Shown here in pieces: positions 16,135 through 25,342 of a stretch of 64,000 bases of DNA. A model generated the notes under the pieces. The model saw only the letters and a program-made list of their open reading frames with translations, was not told the DNA's origin and searched no databases. The stretch spans positions 62,001 through 126,000 of the forward strand of contig NZ_BBXE01000035.1 in the NCBI RefSeq assembly GCF_001570565.1, written 5' to 3'. Origin of the DNA: Herbidospora yilanensis (GTDB lineage: Bacteria > Actinomycetota > Actinomycetes > Streptosporangiales > Streptosporangiaceae). Position 1 is the stretch's first letter. Each line of letters starts with the position of its first letter. Both the position numbers and the translations under genes were made by a program.

Positions 16135-17601
16135 ATGGTGTCTCGCGCCCACCGGTTACTGACCGCCGCCGTGGTGACCCTGTTCACCGCGGCGGCGGGC
16201 CTCGTCGTCTCCGCGCCGTCGGCCCATGCCGCCACCAGCCAGTTCCGGGGCATGAACTGGGCCGTGCTGGGTGACAACTTCAGCACCGGCACGCTCGTCG
16301 TGCAGGGCCTGAGTCAGTCCGACAACAACGCGACGGTTCGCGCCAAGGCCAACTCGATCTACGACAGCATGGAATACCTCATGGGCGTCAACACCGTCCG
16401 GCTGCCCATCAACACGCACACCGTGGCCAACGCGAACTGGTGGAACTCCTACCGCGGCGCCATCGACGCCGCCACCGAGCGTGGATTCAAGGTCATCCTG
16501 GCCTACTGGGAGGACGGCGCCGCCTCCGGCGGCCGGATCACCAACCTCGCCGCCTGGAACACGATGTGGTCCAGCGTCATCAGCACGTACGGTTCGAACG
16601 GCAACGTCTACTTCGAGCCGATGAACGAGCCGCACGGCTACTCGTCGGCGGAGTGGCGCGACGTCGCGGCCAACTGGCTCGGCCATCACACCTCGGCGGT
16701 GCCCGGCCGGGTGCTCATCGGCGGCACCGGCTTCAGCCAGGACCTGCGGGACATCTGCAACGACAGCCGCTTCAACGCGACGTTGTTGTCCTTCCACTAC
16801 TACGCCTTCTTCTACAGCGCGATGACCTACGACGAATTCCGGAGCCACATCCAGACGCGTCTGGGCAACTGCGCCTCCCGCGCGGTCGCGACCGAGTTCG
16901 GCGCGCCGATGGCCACCGGCCTCGACTACGGCGACCCGAACAGCACCGACAACTTCGTGCGCTACCTCCGCGCCATGGCCCAGGTCATGCGGGACAACCA
17001 GATGGGCGGCACCTACTGGCCCGCCCTCGGCGGCAAGGTGACCGCGGGTCTCGGCTACGACCACTACTCGATGTTCGCTCTCGGCGGCAGCGGCACCACC
17101 CTCAACCTGGCCACCCGCAACGGCCACGGCGCCAACCGGGTCCGGTACGCCTGGGGCGACGCCGTCAACGACTCGCCTCCGCCGTCGGCGTACCGGATCG
17201 ACGCGCGCCACAGCGGCAAGGCGATGAACGTCCAGCAACCGAACACCGGCAACAGCACGCGCGTCAGCCAGTACGCCTACGGCGGCAACGCGTGGCAGCA
17301 GTGGCAGTTCCAGGACGCCGGCAGCGGCTACTGGCGTATCGTCAGCCGTCACAGCGGGAAGTGCCTCGACGTGGTGAGCGCCTCGACCGCCGACGGCGCC
17401 GATCTCGTCCAGTACACCTGTGGCACCGGCGCCAACCAGCAGTTCCAGATGGTCGCCAACGGCGGTTACTTCCAGCTCCGGGCCCGGCACAGCGGCAAGT
17501 GCGTCGACGTGCCCGCCTCCGCGACGGGCGACGGGGTGATCCTCAAGCAGTACACCTGCAACTCGGGCGCCAACCAGCAGTGGTCGCGCACGGCCGTCTA
17601 G
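16135..17601 (+). CDS. Secreted GH5-type beta-glycanase with C-terminal CBM13 (ricin) module
   Basis: This 488-residue exported enzyme has signal SRAHRLLTAAVVTLFTAAAG to SAHA (1-32), a GH5 barrel (about 36-330) and a beta-trefoil CBM13 (about 355-488) with SGKCLDV repeats and QxW motifs. The acid/base glutamate is E165 in FEPMNEPHG and the nucleophile is E254 in ATEFGAPM. SFHYYAFF is the HxY strand. GH5 enzymes cleave beta-1,4-glucan, mannan or related chains. Substrate specificity is open. ATG 16135 has GATGGGA 6 bp upstream, and in-frame GTG 16120 precedes it. A LacI-type operator lies just upstream. Its stop overlaps the stop of the convergent pseudogene. Confidence 0.9.
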   Translation: MVSRAHRLLTAAVVTLFTAAAGLVVSAPSAHAATSQFRGMNWAVLGDNFSTGTLVVQGLSQSDNNATVRAKANSIYDSMEYLMGVNTVRLPINTHTVANANWWNSYRGAIDAATERGFKVILAYWEDGAASGGRITNLAAWNTMWSSVISTYGSNGNVYFEPMNEPHGYSSAEWRDVAANWLGHHTSAVPGRVLIGGTGFSQDLRDICNDSRFNATLLSFHYYAFFYSAMTYDEFRSHIQTRLGNCASRAVATEFGAPMATGLDYGDPNSTDNFVRYLRAMAQVMRDNQMGGTYWPALGGKVTAGLGYDHYSMFALGGSGTTLNLATRNGHGANRVRYAWGDAVNDSPPPSAYRIDARHSGKAMNVQQPNTGNSTRVSQYAYGGNAWQQWQFQDAGSGYWRIVSRHSGKCLDVVSASTADGADLVQYTCGTGANQQFQMVANGGYFQLRARHSGKCVDVPASATGDGVILKQYTCNSGANQQWSRTAV

Positions 17602-17979
17602 AGGAGGTCGACGGCCTCACCCGGTTCGAGCGCGGCGCCGGCGGCGAACCCGTCCCGGTAGGCGGCGTCGCCGGCCAGGTCCCGGGCCGCCCGCTCGCAG
17701 GCGGCCCGGGCCGCGCGCAGGTCGGCCGAGCCCATCTGGGGCCGGCCGTAGTCGCGCCAGATCTGGTGGCCGAGGCCGAGCAGGCGGGCGGCGCGCACGC
17801 CGTCGCCCGGTGGCGGGCCACCGCAGGTCGCGGAAGCTGTCGAGCGCCTCGGCGGGCCGCCCGGCCCGGTAGAGGGCCGGCATGTGGCCCTCACACAGCC
17901 GCTCGCGCAACGGATGGGCCTCGACCAGCGGCCGGATCTCCCGGAGCGCGGCCTCGGTGGCCCAGGGCCAGTTCGACAC
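17598..17979 (-). pseudogene. Remnant of a SARP/AfsR-like regulator (BTAD fragment joined to the C-terminal tail)
   Basis: Two fragments of one type of gene lie in different frames. At 17979-17821 there is LVEAHPLRERLCEGHMPALY then RAGRPAEALDSFRDLR, a typical bacterial transcriptional activator domain. From about 17807 to the TAG at 17598 there is VRAARLLGLGHQIWRDYG, LRAARAACERAARDLAG and GAALEPGEAVDLL, typical of the last helices of large AfsR/LuxR-type ATPase regulators. The DNA-binding N-terminus, the NTPase and most TPRs are missing and the junction is out of frame. The simplest reading is a large internal deletion followed by decay. Confidence 0.7.
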
Positions 17980-18067
17980 CAGCCCGCGCAGGCTGCGCCC
18001 TCTTCGACGAGCTCAACGCCGAGACCCGGTTCCAGGCGGGTGTCCAGCCCCGCCGGCGGGGCCTGGT

Positions 18068-18709
18068 CTAGGGAAGCAGGCCGTGGTCGCGGGCGTAGAC
18101 CGCCGCCTGCGTGCGGTCGCGCAGGCCGAGCCGCTGGAGGATGCGCGAGATGTGATTCTTCACCGTGCCCTCGCTGAGGTAGAGCCGGTCGGCGATCTCC
18201 CGGTTCGACGCCCCGGCGGCCACCAGCCGCAGCACGTCGAGCTCCCGCGCCGTCAGCGGCACCCGCGCCTGCGGGGCACGGGCGCCGCCGGTCGCCACCA
18301 GGCGGGCGGCGACCCCCGGGTCGAGCTGGGCGACCCCGGCGTGCGCGAGCCGCACGGCCGCCGCCAGTTCCCGTGCGGGGAGGTCTTTCAGCAGGTAGCC
18401 GGTGGCGCCCGCGCGCAGGGCCTGGAGGACGTACTCCTCGTCGTCGAACGTCGTCAGCATGACCACCCGGACCTCCGGCGCGCGGTCGCGGAGCGCGGCG
18501 ACCGCGCGCACCCCGTCCATGCGCGGCATCCGCACGTCCATCAGCACGATGTCGGGCCGCAGGGCGACCGCCTGCTCGACCGCCTCGTGGCCGTCGGCCG
18601 CCGTGCCGACCACGGTGACGCCGGGCTGCACGCCGAGCAGCGAGGCGATGGCCTCCCTGATCAGCCCCTGGTCGTCGACGACCAGCACCCGCACCGGCTC
18701 GTCGCTCAC
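18068..18709 (-). CDS. NarL/LuxR-family response regulator
   Basis: This 213-residue regulator has a receiver domain (1-125) with acidic pocket VVDDQ, phospho-acceptor D58 (VLMDVRMPRMDG), a conserved Thr (MLTTFDD) and Lys (LLKDLP), and a LuxR-type helix-turn-helix (about 148-210: LTARELDVLRLVAAGASNREI). It is phosphorylated by the kinase whose gene overlaps it by 4 bp. The membrane protein gene upstream of the kinase completes a three-gene operon. No target can be named. Confidence 0.95.
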   Translation of the reverse strand: MSDEPVRVLVVDDQGLIREAIASLLGVQPGVTVVGTAADGHEAVEQAVALRPDIVLMDVRMPRMDGVRAVAALRDRAPEVRVVMLTTFDDEEYVLQALRAGATGYLLKDLPARELAAAVRLAHAGVAQLDPGVAARLVATGGARAPQARVPLTARELDVLRLVAAGASNREIADRLYLSEGTVKNHISRILQRLGLRDRTQAAVYARDHGLLP

Positions 18710-19821
18710 GGCGCGTTCCTCCGGGGGATGGTGACGGTCAGCCGGGTGCCCCCGCCGGGCGGGCTGCCGATGTCGACCCGGCCGCCGGCGAGCTCGACCC
18801 GCTCGCGCATGCCGAGCAGCCCGTACCCCTCGCTCCCGGGCACGAAGCCCCGCCCGTCGTCGCTGACCACCAGCTCCGCGCCCCGCGGGTCCAGCGACGC
18901 GGCGACCGACACGCGCGTGGCGCGGGCGTGCCGCCGGGCGTTCGTGATGCCCTCCTGCGCCGCCCGGTAGAGGGCACGCAACGCCGCCGGGTCATGGCCG
19001 CCCTCCTCGCCGGAGAACTCCAGGACCACATCCGTCTGGCCGTCGACCAGGGCGGACAGGGCCTCTTCGAGGCTGAAGGACTCGCGCAGGGTGCGCACCG
19101 AGCGCCGCACGTCCTCCAGCGCCCGCCGCGCCGAGCCGCGCGCGTCGGCGACCGCCCGGTCGGCCGCCTCGGCGTCGAGGTCACGGAACGCCGCGGCCTT
19201 CTCCAGCAGCACCACGATCGCGGTCAGGTGGTGCCCGAGATCGTCGTGGATGTCCCTGGCCACCCGGTTGCGCTCGGCCGTGGCCGACAGTTCGGCGACC
19301 GCCGCCGCCGAGGCGGCCAGTTCCATCCGTGCCCGGCGCTCCTCGGCCGCCACCGCCGCCATGGTCACCGCGAGGACCAGCCCGACGCAGAACATCAGCA
19401 AATCGGAGACCTGCCCGGCGTCGGCGAGCCAGTGCGGGTCGCGGACCAGTCCGGCCGCCGCCATGACGACGACGCACCCCACGGCGAGCGCCACGGCGAC
19501 CGTCCGCCCGAACGTGAAGTAGGCCGTGAACGGCACCAGCACGAACAACACCCGCGACAACCCGGCGCCGTCGGCGGACGCGACCAGCGTGCACAACCCC
19601 ACCCGCAGGGCCAGCAGCAGCACCGGGCCGATCCGGTGCTCCCACCGGTCGAGGACGGCCAGCCCCGCCAGCCCCGCCACGAACGGCACCGGCCGGGTGT
19701 CGCCCACCCCGGCCAGCCAGGCGTACAGACCCGCGAGGAGGACCGCGCCGTAGAGCACCGGCGACACCCACGGCACCGGACGGGACAGGGCCATGCCCGA
19801 AAGACTACGGTCGGTCCGCAT
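18706..19821 (-). CDS. NarX/DesK-type sensor histidine kinase
   Basis: This 371-residue kinase has five to six transmembrane segments (about 20-155), a short coiled coil (160-185), HisKA_3 box ERNRVARDIHDDLGHHLTAI with phospho-acceptor H192, and an HATPase_c domain with DDGRGF and GLLGMRERVELAGG. The membrane sensor has no large extracellular part, so the signal is probably sensed within the membrane. Start 19821 overlaps the upstream membrane gene by 17 bp. ATG 19794 is an alternative. It partners the response regulator encoded next. Confidence 0.93.
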   Translation of the reverse strand: MRTDRSLSGMALSRPVPWVSPVLYGAVLLAGLYAWLAGVGDTRPVPFVAGLAGLAVLDRWEHRIGPVLLLALRVGLCTLVASADGAGLSRVLFVLVPFTAYFTFGRTVAVALAVGCVVVMAAAGLVRDPHWLADAGQVSDLLMFCVGLVLAVTMAAVAAEERRARMELAASAAAVAELSATAERNRVARDIHDDLGHHLTAIVVLLEKAAAFRDLDAEAADRAVADARGSARRALEDVRRSVRTLRESFSLEEALSALVDGQTDVVLEFSGEEGGHDPAALRALYRAAQEGITNARRHARATRVSVAASLDPRGAELVVSDDGRGFVPGSEGYGLLGMRERVELAGGRVDIGSPPGGGTRLTVTIPRRNAP

Positions 19822-20368
19822 ACCGCCGCACCGATAGTGACAACCAGATGAGCGTCGCGGCGACCATGACGTGCAGCAGGCTCGTCAGCACGCCGTCCGG
19901 CAACGACGCGCCGACCGCCAGCGCGGTCAGCGTGACGCCGTACCCGGCGGCGGGCACCCGGGGGAAGACGCCCGCACGCAGCATCGCCGCCGAGAACAGG
20001 ACCGTGCCGGCCACGAACACCGCCGTACCGCCGAGCAGGACGAGCTTCGTCGGGCCCAGGAGCAACTCCCGCGTCACCGCGCCGTCGAGGAAGAAGACGA
20101 CCAGGTTGAGCGCGAAGGCGATGCCGGCGAAGAGGGAGAGCCCGATCATGTTGACGGCGTACGCGACCTCGCCGAACCGGCCGGAGACCTCGCTCTGCCG
20201 CAGGTGGAAGGCGGTGAGCGCGGGCGGCCCGAAGGCGACCCCGAGACCGATGACGAGGCTGGTGATCGTCGTCTCACCGGTGAACGCCTCGACGGCGCCG
20301 GGGACGCCGACGGACAGGCCCATGACGATGCCGCAGACGGCGCCGAACCGGAGCAGGGGGGAGGGCAT
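19805..20368 (-). CDS. Integral membrane protein linked to the two-component system
   Basis: This 187-residue protein has about six hydrophobic segments (for example FGAVCGIVMGLSVGVPGAV, VNMIGLSLFAGIAFALNLVV, LVLLGGTAVFVAGTVLF). I do not recognise a named family. ATG 20368 has AAGGAG 9 bp upstream, and the longer open frame has no support. It begins the operon that continues with the kinase and response regulator, so it may be an accessory sensor or a target of that system. Confidence 0.8.
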   Translation of the reverse strand: MPSPLLRFGAVCGIVMGLSVGVPGAVEAFTGETTITSLVIGLGVAFGPPALTAFHLRQSEVSGRFGEVAYAVNMIGLSLFAGIAFALNLVVFFLDGAVTRELLLGPTKLVLLGGTAVFVAGTVLFSAAMLRAGVFPRVPAAGYGVTLTALAVGASLPDGVLTSLLHVMVAATLIWLSLSVRRYADRP

Positions 20369-20441
20369 GGGAGGACTCCTTGACCGAGGGGATTCCGACG
20401 GTAGGAGCGGCGGCTTCTCCGGATAAGTGCCGCAGGTCATG

Positions 20442-20451
20442 GTGACGTCAC
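20442..20451. promoter_or_regulatory. Palindrome GTGACGTCAC before the membrane protein-kinase-regulator operon
   Basis: This 10-bp perfect palindrome lies about 75 bp upstream of ATG 20368, with a further GCCGTCACGCG about 20 bp on. It is a reasonable regulator-binding site for autoregulation, but a site this short can occur by chance. Confidence 0.35.
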
Positions 20452-20536
20452 GGCTTCGGCGACCACGGTCATGTGCCGTCACGCGCCGGTGGCGGCCTCC
20501 GGCCCGCCCGCCGGGTGAACGTTCGTGGTCATCGCA

Positions 20537-21706
20537 CTACCTGCCCGGCCGCCCTGCCGATTCGAGGATCAGCGGGTCGTCGAGGACACGGTCGACCACC
20601 GTGCCGGCCGCTCCTCGCGACGCCGCCTCGAAGCCCAGCTCCGAGGCGATGATCCTGCACCGCCCCCCGGCCACGACCCGCCGTTCGAGCTCGGCCTGGG
20701 CCGGGGGGATCAGCCGTTCGGCCAGCCGGGCGAAGTAGCCGCCGACCACGATCGCGCGGGGGTTGAAGAGGTTGACCAGGATCGAGCCGCCCAGGCCCAG
20801 CCAGCGGCCCACCTCGGCCAGCGCGTCGAGGGTGCGGGGGTCGCCGGCCGCGGCGGCCGACGCGATCGAGTCGACGCGCGTGTCCGGGTCGGTCGAGGTG
20901 GCTCCGGCGGGGTCGAGTGCCGCCAGTCCGACCTTCGTCTCCCAGCATCCGGTGCGGCCGCAGCCGCATCTCTCGCCGCCGGGGTCCACGAGCAGGTGGC
21001 CCGTCTCCCCCGAGAAGCCGTCGGCGCCGCGGAGTAACCGGCCGTCCACGATGATGCCGCCGCCCACGCCGACCTCGCCGGTCAGGTAGACCATGTCGGG
21101 CGTGCCCGCCGCCACGCCGCACGCGTGTTCGGCCAGCGCCGCCAGGTTCGCGTCGTTGCCCACGCCGACCGGCAGGCCCAGTTCGGCGTGGAGCAGGTCG
21201 GCCAGGGGCACCTGCCGCCAGCCGAGGTTCGGGGCGAAGGTGACCACGCCGCCGGAGACCAGGCCGGGCACGGCCACCACGACGCCGGCCAGCGAGCCCA
21301 TCTCGCCCGCCGCCCGGCGGGTGACGCGGACCAGTTCGGCCAGGCACGCGGAGAGGCCCGCGCCGGCCGCGTCGAAGCCCTCACGGCTGGAGAACAGGAC
21401 GCGGCCGCCCAGGTCGGAGCCGTGGGCGGCCACGTAGTCCACGTTGATCTCCAGGCCCAGGGCCCCCACGTGGGAGCCGTCGAGGGCCACGTCACGCCGT
21501 GGCCGCCCGATGGCCCCCGCCGAGGAGGTGCCCGCCTCCCGCGCCAAACCGAGCGACATCAGCTCGGCCATCAGGGAGGAGACGGTGGCCCGGTGCAGAC
21601 CGGTCGCCTCCACCACGTCCGCGCGGGAGCAGGTCCCGTGGTCGCGCAGGTGCCGGAGCACGCGGGACAGGTTGTCCCTGCGCAGGGTGGCGCGGCCGGT
21701 CGTCAC
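20537..21706 (-). CDS. ROK-family transcriptional regulator
   Basis: This 389-residue protein has an N-terminal winged helix (about 5-65: SRADVVEATGLHRATVSSLMAEL) followed by a ROK sugar-kinase-like domain. Hallmarks are DLGGRVLFSS, VAVPGLVSGG, GVGNDANLAALAE, VYLTGEVGVGGGII and the zinc motif CGCGRTGCWE. Such NagC/XylR-like proteins sense sugars. It is the last gene of the fuconate dehydratase-ABC importer operon (1 bp after the permease stop, GTG start), so it probably regulates it and is self-regulating. Operator candidates are the repeats at 26699-26776. Confidence 0.93.
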   Translation of the reverse strand: MTTGRATLRRDNLSRVLRHLRDHGTCSRADVVEATGLHRATVSSLMAELMSLGLAREAGTSSAGAIGRPRRDVALDGSHVGALGLEINVDYVAAHGSDLGGRVLFSSREGFDAAGAGLSACLAELVRVTRRAAGEMGSLAGVVVAVPGLVSGGVVTFAPNLGWRQVPLADLLHAELGLPVGVGNDANLAALAEHACGVAAGTPDMVYLTGEVGVGGGIIVDGRLLRGADGFSGETGHLLVDPGGERCGCGRTGCWETKVGLAALDPAGATSTDPDTRVDSIASAAAAGDPRTLDALAEVGRWLGLGGSILVNLFNPRAIVVGGYFARLAERLIPPAQAELERRVVAGGRCRIIASELGFEAASRGAAGTVVDRVLDDPLILESAGRPGR

Positions 21707-21707
21707 G

Positions 21708-22778
21708 CTAGTCCTGGGCCCTCCCGCCGGCCAGCCGGCTGATCATCAGGGCGACCAGGATGATGCCGCCGTACACGAGCTGCTTCCACTCGCCGGGCAC
21801 GCCCTGGAGCGTCAGGATGTTCTCGACCAGGCCGATGACCAGGACACCGGTGAGGGCGCCGAGGATGGTGCCCTTGCCGCCGTCCATGCTGACGCCGCCG
21901 ATGACGGCCGCGGCGAAGACCATGAAGATCCAGCCGACGCCCTGGTTGGCGCTGATGCCGCCGAGGCGGCCGGTCTCCAGGATCCCGGCGAGCGCCGCGA
22001 GGGTGCCGCCGATGACGAAGACCGCCAGCACGACCCGCTCCACGCGGATGCCCGCCGCCCTGGCCGCGTCGGCGTTGCCGCCGATGGCGTAGAGGGAACG
22101 GCCGGAGCGGAAGTAGCCGAGGGCGGCCATGCCGACGGCGAACAGCACGCCGGTGATCCAGATGGCGGCGGGCAGGCCGAGCCAGACCGCGCTGCCGAGG
22201 TAGGTGAACGACTCGGGCAGGGCGAAGAGGCTCTTGCCGCCGGTCAGGCCGAGGTGCAGGCCGTGCACGACGATCAGCATCGCGAGCGTGACGACGAAGG
22301 CCGAGAGCTGGTAGCGCAGGATGAGGAAGCCGTTGAAGGCCCCGATCAGCGCGCCGATGAGCAGGCACAACACCACGGCCATCGCCGGCGGCAGGCCCAG
22401 GCCGAAGCCGCCGTCGCCGGTGGAGATGACGAGCATGACCGCCACGGCGGGGGCCATGCCGACGATCGACTCCAGCGACAGGTCGAACTTGCCGGCGATC
22501 AGGATGAGCGCCTCGGCCAGCACGACCAGGGCCAGCGCCGACTGCTGCTGCAGCACGTTCGTCAGGTTGCCCGGGGTGAGGAACACCGGGTCGATGAACG
22601 ACCCGACGATCAGCAGCACCACGATGACCGGCACCAGCGTCAGGTCGCGGAACCGGCTCAGCCGGAAGCCCGGCCGGGCGGCGAGCGCCGGGGCCGGGCC
22701 GGAGCCGTTCGCCGACGCCGCCGGGGTCTTCGGCAGTGTCGGGGCGCGGCGCCCCTGCCGATCACTCATGACTGACAC
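21708..22778 (-). CDS. Sugar ABC importer permease (RbsC type)
   Basis: This 356-residue protein has a 40-residue cytoplasmic N-terminus and about ten membrane segments. Family signatures are LILIAGKFDLSLESIVG and the loop AIGGNADAARAAGI. It is the channel of a CUT2-type importer with the adjacent ATPase and binding protein. The start at 22778 overlaps the ATPase end by 17 bp, and an internal ATG at 22769 is equally possible. Operon context with L-fuconate dehydratase suggests uptake of L-fucose, L-fuconate or a related 6-deoxy sugar acid. Confidence 0.93.
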   Translation of the reverse strand: MSVMSDRQGRRAPTLPKTPAASANGSGPAPALAARPGFRLSRFRDLTLVPVIVVLLIVGSFIDPVFLTPGNLTNVLQQQSALALVVLAEALILIAGKFDLSLESIVGMAPAVAVMLVISTGDGGFGLGLPPAMAVVLCLLIGALIGAFNGFLILRYQLSAFVVTLAMLIVVHGLHLGLTGGKSLFALPESFTYLGSAVWLGLPAAIWITGVLFAVGMAALGYFRSGRSLYAIGGNADAARAAGIRVERVVLAVFVIGGTLAALAGILETGRLGGISANQGVGWIFMVFAAAVIGGVSMDGGKGTILGALTGVLVIGLVENILTLQGVPGEWKQLVYGGIILVALMISRLAGGRAQD

Positions 22779-24264
22779 CCTCCATAGCGGCCACGAGGTC
22801 GTTGTCCGACCATCCGCGTGGCACGTCCTTGATCACCCGGCCGTGGAACATCACCAGGACCCGGTCACAGATTCGCAGGTCGTCGAGTTCGTCGCTGACC
22901 AGCACGGCTGCCGCCCCCCGCTGCGCGGCGTCCTCGACCGAGCCGAGCAGCGACTGCTTGGCCTTGACGTCGACGCCGGCGGTGGGGTTGATGACGACCA
23001 GCGCGGCCGGGTCGTCGACCAGGGCACGGGCCATCACGACCTTCTGGGCGTTGCCGCCCGACAGGTCGCCGACCGGCTGGTCGGGGCCCTCGGTCTTGAT
23101 GTCGAGCTCCTGGATCATCGTGCGGGCGCGGGCCCGGCGCCTCTCGGGCGAGATCATCCCGAAGCGGCCGAGCTTGCCGGCGATCGGCATGGTCGCGTTC
23201 TCGCCGACCGACAGCAGGGGCACGAAGCCCTCGTGGTGGCGGTCCTGCGGAACGAAACCCACCCCGGCGGCCAGCGCCGACGGCACGTCGCCCGGCTTCG
23301 GCCGCTTGCCGTTGATCGTGATGACGCCGCTGTCGGCGCGGCGCAGCCCGACGATGCTCTCGGCCAGGCCGACCTTGCCGCTGCTGCCCGATCCGGCCAG
23401 GCCCACGATCTCGCCGGCCTTCACGGTCAGGTCGACGTCGTGGTAGCGGCCCGCGGAGTTGAGGCCGCGCACCTCGATGACGACCCCGGCCTTCTCGTCG
23501 ACCGTCCGGGCCTTGGCCTCGTAGGTGACGGCGTGCTCGCCGGTCATCGCGGCCACCAGCGCGTCGTGCGGGAGGTCCGCCACGGTGCTGGTGACGATGT
23601 GGCGGGCGTCGCGGAAGACGGTGACGCTCTGGCAGACCTCGTACACCTCTTCGAGGTGGTGCGAGATGAACATCATCGTGACGCCCTGCTCCCGCAGGTC
23701 GCGCATGCGGTCGAAGAGGCGTCCGATGGCCGGGCCGTCGAGCTGGGCGGTCGGCTCGTCGAGGATGATGAACCGCGCGCCGAAGGAGAGCGCGCGGGCG
23801 ATCTCGACGAGTTGCCGCTGCTCGACGCCCAGGTCGCCGGCGAGCCCCGACGGGTCGACGTCGACGTGGTACTGGTCGAGGAGGGCGGTGGCGCGGGCGC
23901 GCATGGCGCGCCAGTTGATGACCCTGCCCTCGGTCTGGCGGTTGATGAAGAGGTTCTCGGCCACGGTCAGCGCGGGGATGATCGTGGACTTCTGGTAGAC
24001 GCAGGCCACGCGGGCCTTCCACGCGTCGCGGTCGGCGAGCGGCGGAGCCGGCTCGCCCGCGAACCGGACCTCACCGGCGTCGGGGCGCTGCAGGCCGGTC
24101 AGGATCGACACGAGGGTCGACTTGCCGGCGCCGTTGCGCCCGATGAGGGCGTGCGTCTCGCCCTGCTTGATGGTGAGGCCGGCGTCGTTGAGTGCGACGG
24201 TGGGGCCGAAGCGCTTGGTGATCCCGCGCGCCTCGACCGCCGCCGCGTTCGATGAGGTGCTCAT
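22762..24264 (-). CDS. Sugar ABC importer ATPase (RbsA type, double cassette)
   Basis: This 500-residue protein has two fused ABC domains. The first has Walker A GRNGAGKST (42-50), ERQLVEIARAL-like signature and Walker B FIILDEPTAQLD. The second has degenerate Walker A (GSGSSGKVG), signature LSGGNAQKVVMARAL and a weakened Walker B ALVVINPTAGVD, where the usual LDEPT is INPTA. The second site is probably inactive, as in many RbsA proteins, although loss of both acidic residues is unusual. It directly abuts the binding-protein gene. Confidence 0.93.
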   Translation of the reverse strand: MSTSSNAAAVEARGITKRFGPTVALNDAGLTIKQGETHALIGRNGAGKSTLVSILTGLQRPDAGEVRFAGEPAPPLADRDAWKARVACVYQKSTIIPALTVAENLFINRQTEGRVINWRAMRARATALLDQYHVDVDPSGLAGDLGVEQRQLVEIARALSFGARFIILDEPTAQLDGPAIGRLFDRMRDLREQGVTMMFISHHLEEVYEVCQSVTVFRDARHIVTSTVADLPHDALVAAMTGEHAVTYEAKARTVDEKAGVVIEVRGLNSAGRYHDVDLTVKAGEIVGLAGSGSSGKVGLAESIVGLRRADSGVITINGKRPKPGDVPSALAAGVGFVPQDRHHEGFVPLLSVGENATMPIAGKLGRFGMISPERRRARARTMIQELDIKTEGPDQPVGDLSGGNAQKVVMARALVDDPAALVVINPTAGVDVKAKQSLLGSVEDAAQRGAAAVLVSDELDDLRICDRVLVMFHGRVIKDVPRGWSDNDLVAAMEGVSHE

Positions 24265-25329
24265 CTACTTGACCTGGTTGCCCCAGAGGTTGGGGTCGTC
24301 GACGTTCTCCGCGGTCACCAGCGGCGCGGGGAGCTGGTCCTCCAGGCCGTTGGGGAGCTGGATGATGTTGCTGTCGTGGTCGGTCGGGCCGGGCTGGAAG
24401 GTCTTGCCCTCCAGAGCGGCCTTCGCGTAGTAGACGGCGTACTTGGCGTAGAGGTCGGCCGGCTGCGAGACGGTCGCGTCGATCTCGCCGGCGCGGATGG
24501 CCTCGAACTCGGCCGGGATGCCGTCGTTGGACACGACGAAGATGTGCTTGGGGTCGTCCGGCTTGACCAGGAGGCCCTTGGCCTTCAGGACCTGGAGGGT
24601 CGGGGCCAGGTGCACCCCGCCGGCGTGCATGTAGATGCCCTTGATGTCGGGGTTCTGCTCCAGGCGGGTCTGCAGCATGGACGCGGCCTTGCTGCCCTCC
24701 CACTCCGTCGGCTCCTCGAAGACGGTGATCCCGGGGAACTTCTCCTTCATGCAGTCGCGGAAGGCCTCGGCGCGGTCACGGCCGTTGATGGAGGCCAAAG
24801 CGCCCATGAGCTGCACGACCTTGCCCTTGCCGCCGAGCTTCTCGCCGAGGAACTCGCACGCCTTGGTGCCGTAGGCGCGGTTGTCGGCGCGCACGACCAT
24901 GTAGACGTCGCCCTTGTCGGGGCGGGTGTCCACGGTGACGACCGGGATCTGCTTGCTCGCGAGCGAGTCGAGCGTCGAGGCGATGGCGCCGGTGTCCTGC
25001 GGGGCCATGATGATCGCCTTGGCGCCCTGGCTGACCAGCGCCTGGGTGTTGGCGACCAGCTTGGCGACGTCGTTCTGGGAGTTGGTCGGCGGCATCAGCT
25101 CGACGCCGTCCTGGGTGGCGATCTCGGGCACGTACTTGTTGTACGAGTTCCAGAAGTCGGAGTCGGCGCGCGGGAAGTCCACGCCGACCTTGCCGCCGCC
25201 GGCGGCGGCCGCGGGAGCCGACTCGCCGGGGTTGGCGCTCGCTGCGGAGTCGGGGGTGTCGGACGACCCGCAGGCCGCCAGGCCCAGGGCGAGCACGGCG
25301 GCGCTGGCGGCGACGGACAGAAGTTTCAT
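24265..25329 (-). CDS. Sugar-binding lipoprotein of the fuconate-linked ABC importer
   Basis: This 354-residue type-I periplasmic binding protein has signal and lipobox LALGLAAC (cysteine near residue 20), a low-complexity Ala/Ser/Pro tether (24-45), then VGVDFPRADSDFWNSYNKYV, AIIMAPQDTGAIASTLDSLA and ASKQIPVVTVDTRPD. It should deliver a sugar or sugar acid to the permease. It lies 13 bp behind the L-fuconate dehydratase gene and abuts the ATPase gene. Confidence 0.92.
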   Translation of the reverse strand: MKLLSVAASAAVLALGLAACGSSDTPDSAASANPGESAPAAAAGGGKVGVDFPRADSDFWNSYNKYVPEIATQDGVELMPPTNSQNDVAKLVANTQALVSQGAKAIIMAPQDTGAIASTLDSLASKQIPVVTVDTRPDKGDVYMVVRADNRAYGTKACEFLGEKLGGKGKVVQLMGALASINGRDRAEAFRDCMKEKFPGITVFEEPTEWEGSKAASMLQTRLEQNPDIKGIYMHAGGVHLAPTLQVLKAKGLLVKPDDPKHIFVVSNDGIPAEFEAIRAGEIDATVSQPADLYAKYAVYYAKAALEGKTFQPGPTDHDSNIIQLPNGLEDQLPAPLVTAENVDDPNLWGNQVK

Positions 25330-25342
25330 GCCGATCGGCCTT

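Noticed and set aside
18000-18071. Plus-strand tail LFDELNAETRFQAGVQPRRRGLV ending in TAG
   Set aside because: It looks protein-like but is too short, has no upstream continuation in a credible frame and overlaps the response regulator end.
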